A stretch of DNA of 33,206 bases from a virus. Below are positions 22,947-28,719 of the stretch, piece after piece. How positions within the stretch are numbered: position 1 is the stretch's first letter; the number at the start of each line of letters is the position of its first letter. The notes under the pieces were generated by a model. That model made no database searches, was not told where the DNA came from, and saw nothing but the letters and a program-made list of their open reading frames with translations. Location: positions 1 to 33,206 of the IMG/VR virus record IMGVR_UViG_3300011116_000982. One strand, written 5' to 3'. A program made the translations under genes and the position numbers.

Positions 22947-23974
22947 GCTTTGATCTCCTGGGTCGTGGTGTAGGTGGTGGTCTTGCTGCACGCGCTGATC
23001 TCCTCGTCGCTCGCGCCCTGCCCGCGTGCGATGGCCTCGAGGGCCTTCGCGTCCATGCTCGTGCGCGAACGCTGCACCACGGTCAGGCGCTTTCCGCCAG
23101 GAAGCGGAAGGCCATCGCCTTCGGCCGCGAGCGCCTTGCAGGCGTCCTCGATGGCCTCGAGGCGCTTCTTTGCTTGGCGCAGCTCTGCCCAAATCTCGCC
23201 CGCGCGCGCCGGCGTGATGGGACCGGCGCCGCCGGGGGCCACGAGCGCGGAGAGGCTCGCGAGCTGGGCGGGGCACGATTGCGCCGCGGGGCAATAGCGG
23301 CACTCGGGTCCGCGTTGCAGCGCGATCGAGCCCTCGTGAACCTCGTTCAGCGCCTCGCCAAGGAGCTCGACGTGGGCGATCAGATCGGCGCGGGTCCACC
23401 AATGCGTGCGCAGTTTTGCGCTTGCCTCGTTCACTTGCACGATGGCCACGAGCACGCCCTCGAGCGTCATCTGATCGTCCATGGCGAGCATGTGCGCAGC
23501 GGCGAGCGTGCGGAGCTGCGCGGTGTCGGCGGCCACGGGCTCCATGCCAAATTTCCAGTCCACGATGGCGTGAACGTCTCGACCGGGCTCGTTCGGCGTA
23601 ATGCGGAGAACGGCGTCCGCGGTGCCTGCGATCTCGTGCCATCTCAAGGGGCCGTATTCGCGCGGGCCGGTGAGCTGCACGATTCGGCCGGTGCGCGTCT
23701 CGGTGTCAAGCACGTAGGCGCGCTCGGTGTCCACCTCTGCGATTTGCCCAACGTCTCGGGCCATGTCCACCTCCAGCACGTCCCACGCGAGCCGCGTGAA
23801 GCGTTCGCCGATGACTGCATCGGTCATCTCGAGCTGGCCGCGCATGGTCTCCATGATGGCGTGGAGCCTCGTTCCCTCGGTTGCGGCGTCGCTGGTCTCA
23901 CGTACCCACGCAAGGCGCGCGTGGCCGCTGCACTGGAGGAGGCGCCCGGAGCCGCTTGCGGTGACGCGGTTCAT
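22943..23974 (-). CDS. PD-(D/E)XK exonuclease with Fe-S-type cysteines, 343 aa
   Basis: The nuclease partner of a two-gene recombination pair. The core shows GTRLHAI (34-40), IAGTADAVLRI (115-125, Asp120), AIVDWKFG (136-143, Asp139 and Lys141) and a Gln/Tyr-motif-like TAQLRTLAAAHML. Cys15 plus the late trio CRYCPAAQSC (Cys225, 228, 234) have the spacing of the 4Fe-4S nucleases related to AddB and Cas4. It probably degrades one strand from DNA ends, leaving ssDNA for the ERF protein encoded just before it. The ATG at 23974 overlaps that gene's stop. Confidence 0.82.
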   Translation of the reverse strand: MNRVTASGSGRLLQCSGHARLAWVRETSDAATEGTRLHAIMETMRGQLEMTDAVIGERFTRLAWDVLEVDMARDVGQIAEVDTERAYVLDTETRTGRIVQLTGPREYGPLRWHEIAGTADAVLRITPNEPGRDVHAIVDWKFGMEPVAADTAQLRTLAAAHMLAMDDQMTLEGVLVAIVQVNEASAKLRTHWWTRADLIAHVELLGEALNEVHEGSIALQRGPECRYCPAAQSCPAQLASLSALVAPGGAGPITPARAGEIWAELRQAKKRLEAIEDACKALAAEGDGLPLPGGKRLTVVQRSRTSMDAKALEAIARGQGASDEEISACSKTTTYTTTQEIKA

Positions 23975-24555
23975 GGGGCCTCTGCTGCGGCCTTGAGGAA
24001 CTCACCACGCGCACGCCACGCGGCAACCGCGGCGGCGCCGAGGCGCGCGGCGTCGGCCTTGCGGCTGCGGAGCTCCTCGAGGTCGTTGCACGCCTTGACC
24101 TGCGCGATGAACGCGGCCAGCTCGTCGTGCGCCGGCTTCGAGGGTGCGGCGCTGGCCGCGTTGCCGTCGTCGTCGTCGTCTGCGGCCACGCCCACGATCG
24201 CTTGAAGCGCGTAGCGCCGCGCGTAGGTCATCGCGGAGCCGTATCCCTGCGGGTCGGCCTTCACGGGTTGGATGGGGTAGTAGCCGCACAATTCCTCGTC
24301 GCGCCAGTGCAAGCGGGTCACGAGGAGCAGGCGGCCCTGCTCGTCGACCTGCGTCGTCTGCGTGAGCGCGATGCCGTGCTTTGCGAGCACCGGGCGCACG
24401 GTCTTCAGCACGGTCGCCAAATCGGCGTACCGGCTGCGGAAGTGCGGGTTCACGGCGTCCTTTTGGGGATCCGTGATCTCAAGCTGCGCGGCGGCGAGCG
24501 CCTCCGCGAGGGTCTGCGGGCCCGTTGGGGCCTCGGTCGTCTTCGTCGTTGCCAT
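23971..24555 (-). CDS. erf-like: ERF-family single-strand annealing protein, 194 aa
   Basis: Pairs complementary single strands for recombination and genome circularisation. The family signature YADLATVLKTVRPVLAKHGIALTQTT (43-68) and DPQGYGSAMTYARRYALQAIVGVAAD (101-126) is present. An acidic run (DDDDDG) and a flexible C-terminal helix follow. The ATG at 24555 has AGGAG upstream. The long in-frame extension to 24846 overlaps other genes and is rejected. It forms a pair with the nuclease that follows by ATGA overlap. P22-type phages need such a protein to circularise permuted DNA. Confidence 0.88.
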   Translation of the reverse strand: MATTKTTEAPTGPQTLAEALAAAQLEITDPQKDAVNPHFRSRYADLATVLKTVRPVLAKHGIALTQTTQVDEQGRLLLVTRLHWRDEELCGYYPIQPVKADPQGYGSAMTYARRYALQAIVGVAADDDDDGNAASAAPSKPAHDELAAFIAQVKACNDLEELRSRKADAARLGAAAVAAWRARGEFLKAAAEAP

Positions 24556-24626
24556 TGTCTTCTCCTGCCTCGCCTTGTGGCGCTGCCCGATGCACGCGAG
24601 AGCCTCGCGAGCACGAGGGCAAAGCC

Positions 24627-24719
24627 TCAGGGCAAGAGCATCGCGCCGACGATGAACGCCGCGAGCATGAGTGTTCCGCCGATGGCCTCGAGGAGCTGGG
24701 CGCGGTCGTAGGCGCTCAC
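24627..24719 (-). CDS. tiny single-span membrane protein, 30 aa
   Basis: GTG at 24719 makes a GTGA overlap with the preceding stop and gives MSAYDRAQLLEAIGGTLMLAAFIVGAMLLP. Residues ~12-30 are one hydrophobic membrane helix. The coupling and the clean membrane profile support expression despite its size. An early membrane protein could act in superinfection exclusion or on host membrane proteins; this is a guess. Confidence 0.5.
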   Translation of the reverse strand: MSAYDRAQLLEAIGGTLMLAAFIVGAMLLP

Positions 24720-24997
24720 TGGGCCACCTCGCGGCCGAACGTCTCGGCGTCGTCGTGCTCGAGGGCGCGGAGCTCGTCGGCGACCTGCGCCTCGTAGGCG
24801 GCGAGGGCCGATCGCATCTCGGCCTCATTGCCGTCGGCGTACACATGGCGGCCGGAGTCGTGCTCGATCCATCCCTCGGGGCTTGCGTTCAGCGACTCAC
24901 GGAGTTGCTCCCACGTCGCGAGCGCAACGTAGTCGCCGGCCGCGTCAATCAACCAATATTCAGTGGTGAGGTCGGTGGCAATGTCGTTCGTGTTCAT
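24716..24997 (-). CDS. first early gene, acidic hypothetical protein, 93 aa
   Basis: The first gene after the strong early promoter, with AGGAG (25004..25008) six bases before the ATG. The product is strongly acidic (WLIDAAGDYVALATWEQLRESLNASPEGWIEHDSGRHVYADGNEAEMRSALAAYEAQVADELRALEHDDAETFG). Small acidic first-expressed proteins are often inhibitors of host defence or host enzymes, some of them DNA mimics. Nothing in the sequence proves this. No family recognised. Confidence 0.62.
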   Translation of the reverse strand: MNTNDIATDLTTEYWLIDAAGDYVALATWEQLRESLNASPEGWIEHDSGRHVYADGNEAEMRSALAAYEAQVADELRALEHDDAETFGREVAQ

Positions 24998-25044
24998 GGT
25001 CGTCTCCTGCGCGTTTGGGGAATCGCGTTTCCCGGTATGCGGAG

Positions 25045-25073
25045 ACTATACGCACGCCCGCGCGCGGTGTCAA
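25045..25073 (-). promoter_or_regulatory. early promoter, near-consensus sigma-70
   Basis: On the minus strand TTGACA (25068..25073) and TATAGT (25045..25050) are exactly 17 bases apart. The -35 is perfect and the -10 matches 5 of 6. Transcription would start near 25038 and run leftward into the gene at 24997, whose ribosome site is AGGAG. It is the only promoter of this quality that I found. A 20-bp dyad covers its -35. Confidence 0.85.
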
Positions 25074-25086
25074 CGCACGTTAACAC
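25067..25086. promoter_or_regulatory. operator 1, over the -35 of the early promoter
   Basis: GTGTCAACGCACGTTAACAC on the plus strand is an inverted repeat with half-sites GTGTCAACG and GTGTTAACG (one mismatch) around a 2-base centre. It contains the whole -35 hexamer, so a bound regulator would exclude RNA polymerase. The 60-residue HTH protein, with a related dyad at its own gene, is the likely binder. Confidence 0.7.
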
Positions 25087-25122
25087 TTTTCGAGACGATT
25101 GTTCACGCGGCGAGGAGAAACG

Positions 25123-26028
25123 CTAGGGAAGCGGTCGACGCACGAAGAGCCGTGCGAGCCACACGAGGAGCCGGAGCCACCACGGGCGCGGGGCCTCCAC
25201 GAGCGGCTCTCCGATGCGAGGAAGCACCACGGGCGCCACTGGAGGCGGTGCCGGTGACGTGGGCTCGCTGGGGGCCGTGGGCGCCTCAATACGGGCCGTT
25301 TGCGGCTCCGGTGCGGGCACGGTGGCCGCGAGGCTTACGAGGGCCTCCACGGGGCGCGTGGGCGGCGCTGGCGCGGTGTCGGGCACGAGCCGCGCATACT
25401 CCCGCGCGATGCTGGCGACGTTCTTGGAGTAGACCTTCGGGTCCGCGGTAAAGTACCCCTTGTCACGCAGCCGCGTAACGAACGTGAGCGGATCGTTCGC
25501 CAGGGCCGCGTCCACGGCTTCGACGTAGCGGGCCTCGCGGAAACCGTCGGCCGCAGGCTTGCCGACCATGAATGCGCAATGGTGCGCCACGGCGTCGGCG
25601 AGCGTCTCGAAGGCCACGAAACGATTCATCGGGTGCGGGCCGCTGAACGTCAGAATCCACTTTCCATCGGCGTCTTCGCCGACCTTCTGCACCTTGGTCC
25701 CGGCCGGCGCCTCGGCCATGTACTTCGACGCCGCCGGGGGCGCGAAGTGCTCGCGGGTCGTGAAGTGCTGGTAGCATTCCGTCCAGCCCTTCGGGCACTT
25801 GATGCCGCCGAGGTTGTAGTTGCTGATGCTCTTGAAGCGCCCGGTCTCGAGTGCCATCTGCGCCAGCATGATCACCGTCGCGGCGCGGAGCTCCTCGGCC
25901 GTGGCCGCGGGCTTGCCCTGCTCGGCTCGGCGCGCGTTTACGAGCGGCTCGAGCTGGAGGCGGACGGCAAGGTAGAGGTCAGGAATCGCCACGGGCGTCT
26001 TCCTAGCCTGGAGCTCGCGCGCGGTCAT
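25123..26028 (-). CDS. endolysin: glucosaminidase with hydrophobic C-terminal tail, 301 aa
   Basis: Cuts glycan strands of peptidoglycan at lysis. Residues ~15-215 form a FlgJ/glucosaminidase-like domain. MLAQMALETGRFKSISNYNLGGIK holds the likely catalytic Glu61, and later come CYQHFTTREHF and GKWILTFSGPHPMNRFVAFETLADAVAHHCAFM. A proline-rich linker (~216-281) then leads to PWWLRLLVWLARLFVRRPLP (282-301), a Trp-rich, cationic, hydrophobic helix. There is no N-terminal signal. The tail could anchor the enzyme in a membrane or disrupt the outer membrane. It is the last gene of the late unit; its ATG overlaps the previous stop. Confidence 0.82.
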   Translation of the reverse strand: MTARELQARKTPVAIPDLYLAVRLQLEPLVNARRAEQGKPAATAEELRAATVIMLAQMALETGRFKSISNYNLGGIKCPKGWTECYQHFTTREHFAPPAASKYMAEAPAGTKVQKVGEDADGKWILTFSGPHPMNRFVAFETLADAVAHHCAFMVGKPAADGFREARYVEAVDAALANDPLTFVTRLRDKGYFTADPKVYSKNVASIAREYARLVPDTAPAPPTRPVEALVSLAATVPAPEPQTARIEAPTAPSEPTSPAPPPVAPVVLPRIGEPLVEAPRPWWLRLLVWLARLFVRRPLP

Positions 26029-26471
26029 GCTTTGCCCCTCGCCATGCTTTGCGCGATGCGGATTGCGGGCTTGTCACGGTAGCGCGCGGTTTTCTTCGCG
26101 ATGCGCTCGGGCTGCTTGCTGAACTGCTCGCCGCGCTTCGTGGCCTCACGCTTCGCGCGGGTCGTCGCGCCGTACTCGGCCGGAGTCAGGGCCTCGCGTG
26201 CGGCCTTGGGCAAGTAGCGTTCTCCCGTAGCTTTCGGGCCTTGCGTCGAGGGCTTGCCGCTCTTCGTGCCCCACTTCTCTTTCGTCCACTGAACGAGGCT
26301 TTTTTGGCCTCCGCTCTTCTTCCCGCGGTATCCGCCGCCGGCCTTCTCGTAGGCCTGGGCGAGAAGCTGCGCCTTGCGCGCGCTCCATTGGCCTGGGCGT
26401 CCACCCTTGTCGCCGGCCATGATGCGATCCTTGATGCGCTCGCGGAGCTCGGGGCGGGTGTACTTGCTCAC
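26025..26471 (-). CDS. DUF5872-like conserved phage protein, 148 aa
   Basis: A basic protein with the strongly conserved stretch KSLVQWTKEKWGTKSGKPSTQGPKATGERYLPKAAREALTPAEYGATTRAKREATKRGEQFSKQPERIAKKTARYR (about residues 58-135). I know it from many phages and giant viruses as a domain of unknown function (DUF5872, from memory). The start is GTG 26471, overlapping the preceding stop (GTGA). The charge suggests DNA or RNA binding or packaging in the virion. Its place next to lysis genes gives no clear role. Confidence 0.75.
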   Translation of the reverse strand: MSKYTRPELRERIKDRIMAGDKGGRPGQWSARKAQLLAQAYEKAGGGYRGKKSGGQKSLVQWTKEKWGTKSGKPSTQGPKATGERYLPKAAREALTPAEYGATTRAKREATKRGEQFSKQPERIAKKTARYRDKPAIRIAQSMARGKA

Positions 26472-26611
26472 GACTTGCCCCGCGCGGCCTCGAGCGCGAT
26501 GGCGATGATCTGCTTCATCGGTCGCTTTTTGCCGCCTGCGCCCTTGGCCTTGCCCTTCTTTTTGTTGTCGGCCTGAAGTTCGGCGATGTTCTTTCCAACG
26601 TCTTTACTCAT
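26468..26611 (-). CDS. small basic phage protein, 47 aa
   Basis: The ATG at 26611 overlaps the previous gene by 8 bases, and its stop forms GTGA with the next gene. Sequence: MSKDVGKNIAELQADNKKKG, a Lys/Gly-rich linker, then KRPMKQIIAIALEAARGKS. The last segment resembles a short motif (KQIIAIAL) found in other small basic phage proteins, often near DUF5872-type genes. Nucleic-acid binding is likely from the charge; the role is unknown. Confidence 0.62.
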   Translation of the reverse strand: MSKDVGKNIAELQADNKKKGKAKGAGGKKRPMKQIIAIALEAARGKS

Positions 26612-26930
26612 CGGCATTTTCGATCTCCCTCACGAGCGCGGCGAGCTGCTCCGAGCTTGCCGCAACGGTGGCCAGTTGCTTGCGCAATTCGGGGTCTCGG
26701 CGGGCCTTTTCGACAAGCCGCGCCTTGGCCTCGGGGCTCGACACGATGAGCGCCTGAAGGGCCGCCAGGGAGGCGCTCGGGGGCATCGTTGCGCGAGAGC
26801 CGGCGAACCACTCGTAGAGCTCGCGGATCAGTTTGATGATCACGAGCGCCACCTCGAGACCCTCTTTGATGTCGTCGCCGCTGGGCATGTAGAACGCGAT
26901 CGCGTTCTGCTCGTGGTCATGGTCGCTCAT
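26604..26930 (-). CDS. hypothetical helical protein, 108 aa
   Basis: The ATG at 26930 (MSDHDHEQN) overlaps the lipoprotein stop (ATGA); the upstream extension to 26960 is rejected. The N-terminal half has an amphipathic or membrane-adjacent helix (DDIKEGLEVALVIIKLIRELYEWFAG). The C-terminal half is a charged helical stretch (PEAKARLVEKARRDPELRKQLATVAASSEQLAALVREIENADE). It sits in the membrane/lysis gene group and may be a peripheral membrane protein. No family recognised. Confidence 0.58.
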   Translation of the reverse strand: MSDHDHEQNAIAFYMPSGDDIKEGLEVALVIIKLIRELYEWFAGSRATMPPSASLAALQALIVSSPEAKARLVEKARRDPELRKQLATVAASSEQLAALVREIENADE

Positions 26931-27169
26931 GGCTTGCGCTCCTCGAGCTCCGCTCCGCACTTGCTCGCGAGGAGAGCCGCACGCACTCGGCTGTAGTTGA
27001 CTCCGCAGGCGAGGAGCAGCTCAGGATCGCGTTTCTCCAGGCCAGCGGAAGCGCAAGCGGCATCGAAGGCGATGGCGGCGTGGGCGGTCGCAACGCACGG
27101 CCGAGGAGCACACCCGCCGAGAAAGAGAGCAGCGCCAAGAGCGGAGAGAGCTCTACAAGGTCCATTCAT
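26927..27169 (-). CDS. phage lipoprotein with lipobox, 80 aa
   Basis: The N-terminus MNGPCRALSALGAALFLGGC has a short hydrophobic core and a lipobox L-G-G-C, so Cys20 would be lipidated after signal peptidase II cleavage. The mature part is small, with four more Cys (APRPC ... DAACASAG ... LLLACGV ... SKCGAEL), which could form disulphides in the periplasm. It sits in the lysis gene group and could be an outer-membrane spanin, though it lacks the usual proline-rich stretch; superinfection exclusion is another option. The ATG at 27169 overlaps the preceding stop. Confidence 0.7.
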   Translation of the reverse strand: MNGPCRALSALGAALFLGGCAPRPCVATAHAAIAFDAACASAGLEKRDPELLLACGVNYSRVRAALLASKCGAELEERKP

Positions 27170-27384
27170 CGCTCCACCTTTCCGGTGGCATCCTTGAGCG
27201 CGTTCAGCGCCTTGTGAACGTCGAGCCCGGTGGCCGAGCAGAAACGAATCAGGGCCGCGAGGCGAGGACGCTCCATCGCGAAGACCATCCACTGCTCGGG
27301 CGTCTTGAAGCGAAACAGGGCGTTGACGACGGCCGAGAAGATCGGCCACGCCACCGCGATCCAAAGCTCCACTCGCTCATGCAT
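27166..27384 (-). CDS. small membrane protein, possible holin, 72 aa
   Basis: The N-terminal part HERVELWIAVAWPIFSAVVNALFRF holds one likely membrane helix (residues ~5-24). It is followed by an amphipathic region (EQWMVFAMERPRLAALIRFCSATG) that may be a second hydrophobic helix, and a short charged end. Size, topology and position in the lysis group fit a holin, but no family is recognised. The ATG at 27384 overlaps the end of the preceding gene by 8 bases. Confidence 0.55.
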   Translation of the reverse strand: MHERVELWIAVAWPIFSAVVNALFRFKTPEQWMVFAMERPRLAALIRFCSATGLDVHKALNALKDATGKVER

Positions 27385-27955
27385 TCGTTCCGCCCTTTCG
27401 CTTTGCCGCCTTCTCCAAGCGTTCGATGCGCTCTAGCACGTCGCTTGGAAGGCTTGGGGCTACAAGCGTTTCACCCTTCGCCACGCGGGCCTCTAGCTCC
27501 GCGATGCGCGCCGCGCACGGCGCGTGATTGCCCTGCTGCTTAATCCTCGCCATGTTCTCCTCATGGCGACCGTTGATCGCGCTCGGGAGCACGCGGAACG
27601 CAATTGCGGAAAGCGACGCGATGGCCGCAAAGGCCAACACCTCGGGGCCTTTCAATCCCTCTGGGATGGCGCTCTTCAGCGTCGCCACGTCGAAGCGGTC
27701 AGGCTGCACCTCGACGGCCTGCGGGGCCGCTGGCGGGGCCGCTGGAGCCGCTGGCGCAGGCGTCTGTACGGGTGCGGTCGATGCGTCCATCGGTGGCCGT
27801 CGTTTCTGCGTTGGTGAGTCGTCGACCAGGAAGCGCGCGAGGAGCAGTGTCGACGAGTCGGGCGGATATGGCGACCCGGCGTCAAGCCACTCCTCCACCG
27901 TCATTCGCGCGCCAAGAATCTCGAACGGGCGTCGCTCAGAGTCATCCGTGTTCAT
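27377..27955 (-). CDS. single-span membrane protein with coiled-coil end, 192 aa
   Basis: An N-terminal soluble part (~1-60) is followed by an Ala/Pro linker (VQTPAPAAPAAPPAAPQAVEVQP). One hydrophobic segment, EVLAFAAIASLSAIAFRVLP, lies at about residues 104-123, and a coiled-coil C-terminus follows (ARIAELEARVAKGETLV ... DVLERIERLEKAAKRKGG). The layout could suit an inner-membrane spanin-like or holin-associated protein. The ATG at 27955 overlaps the preceding stop (ATGA). Internal ATGs, for example at MDASTAPV, are alternatives. Function not established. Confidence 0.55.
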   Translation of the reverse strand: MNTDDSERRPFEILGARMTVEEWLDAGSPYPPDSSTLLLARFLVDDSPTQKRRPPMDASTAPVQTPAPAAPAAPPAAPQAVEVQPDRFDVATLKSAIPEGLKGPEVLAFAAIASLSAIAFRVLPSAINGRHEENMARIKQQGNHAPCAARIAELEARVAKGETLVAPSLPSDVLERIERLEKAAKRKGGTNA

Positions 27956-28179
27956 CCACGGTGCGCCCCGTTCTTGCTTTGCTGGCGGTGCACGGTCTCA
28001 ATGACGGCGATGGCCGTCTCGTGCGTTTGTACGGCCTTGGTCAGCTCTTTGACTTGCTCGCTGATCGCCTTCACGTCTTCGCGCACGCCGTCGAGCTGAG
28101 TGGACACCCGTGCCGCCCACCAAATCGCGGCGCCGAGCTGGGCTGCCAAAAAGGTGGCGAGCGGCACGAGCGGCATCAC
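27952..28179 (-). CDS. small membrane protein with coiled coil, holin-like, 75 aa
   Basis: A hydrophobic helix at residues ~3-23 (PLVPLATFLAAQLGAAIWWAA) is followed by a heptad-patterned stretch (VSTQLDGVREDVKAISEQVKELTKAVQTHETAIAVIETVHRQQ). Its combination of one span and a short coiled coil recalls XhlA-type haemolysin/holin partners, with reversed order. The start is GTG 28179 (GTGA overlap), with an ATG one codon later. A role in lysis is likely from position. Confidence 0.6.
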   Translation of the reverse strand: MMPLVPLATFLAAQLGAAIWWAARVSTQLDGVREDVKAISEQVKELTKAVQTHETAIAVIETVHRQQSKNGAHRG

Positions 28180-28358
28180 GGCGCGGCCTCTTCCTGCACC
28201 ACGGGCACCTGTTCGGCCACGAGGCCGAGCTTGGGGCCGAGGAGCGTAAGCGCCTCGTGCACGAGCGCGCTCTCGTGAATCTCGAAGGCGCCGAGCTTCT
28301 GGCCCTTTGCGAGGGCCTGCACGAGCACCTGGGCGGCTTGCTTCTCGTCGAGGGCCAT
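28176..28358 (-). CDS. hypothetical small helical protein, 60 aa
   Basis: The ATG at 28358 lies one base after the previous stop, and its TGA overlaps the next GTG. Sequence: MALDEKQAAQVLVQALAKGQ, then ... GPKLGLVAEQVPVVQEEAAP. It is helical, without membrane segments or Cys. It separates the tail-fibre genes from the membrane-protein genes. No family recognised. Confidence 0.58.
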   Translation of the reverse strand: MALDEKQAAQVLVQALAKGQKLGAFEIHESALVHEALTLLGPKLGLVAEQVPVVQEEAAP

Positions 28359-28359
28359 C

Positions 28360-28710
28360 TCACACGCTCCCATCAGCCGGAGGAAGCGGAGCGCCATCGG
28401 GGAGCACGGGCGGTGCCGTGATGACCGGCGGCGGGGGTTCGACCATCGCAGGCGCGTCGGGCACGATCTCAATGATCGTAAGACCGAGCTGCGCGGCGGT
28501 GTAGGTGTAGAGGTAATCGTCGTCGGTGCCCCAGGCGGCGTAGGCGTCGCCCGTGAGGTTGATGGTGCCGGTCGTGAGGTTCGCGCGCTCAGCGCTCTGG
28601 AGCCACCACTGGTAGCTTGCAGACGCGCCCGGCTGCACGTTGACGTTGTTGATCCAGAGCACGGTGGCCGTGGATGGGAAGACGGAAACGGGTTCGATGG
28701 TTGCGAACAT
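28360..28710 (-). CDS. small fibre-associated protein, 116 aa
   Basis: A beta-rich N-terminal ~85 residues (VFPSTATVLWINNVNVQPGASASYQWWLQSAERANLTTGTINLTGDAYAAWGTDDDYLYTYTAAQLGLTIIEI), then a Pro-rich tail (EPPPPVITAPPVLPDGAPLPP). Position directly after the fibre gene suggests a minor tail protein or fibre chaperone. The ATG at 28710 is nine bases after the fibre stop. No known family. Confidence 0.55.
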   Translation of the reverse strand: MFATIEPVSVFPSTATVLWINNVNVQPGASASYQWWLQSAERANLTTGTINLTGDAYAAWGTDDDYLYTYTAAQLGLTIIEIVPDAPAMVEPPPPVITAPPVLPDGAPLPPADGSV

Positions 28711-28719
28711 GGGGGTTCC

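Noticed and set aside
23971-24846. Longer 291-residue reading of the ERF gene
   Set aside because: The added N-terminus overlaps two other genes and has shadow composition; the ATG at 24555 has a good Shine-Dalgarno and begins the family-like sequence.
26917-27165. Minus-strand ORF of 82 codons overlapping the lipoprotein
   Set aside because: It lies in another frame. The lipoprotein frame has an ATGA-coupled start and a lipobox, while this frame has a Ser/Arg-rich shadow C-terminus.
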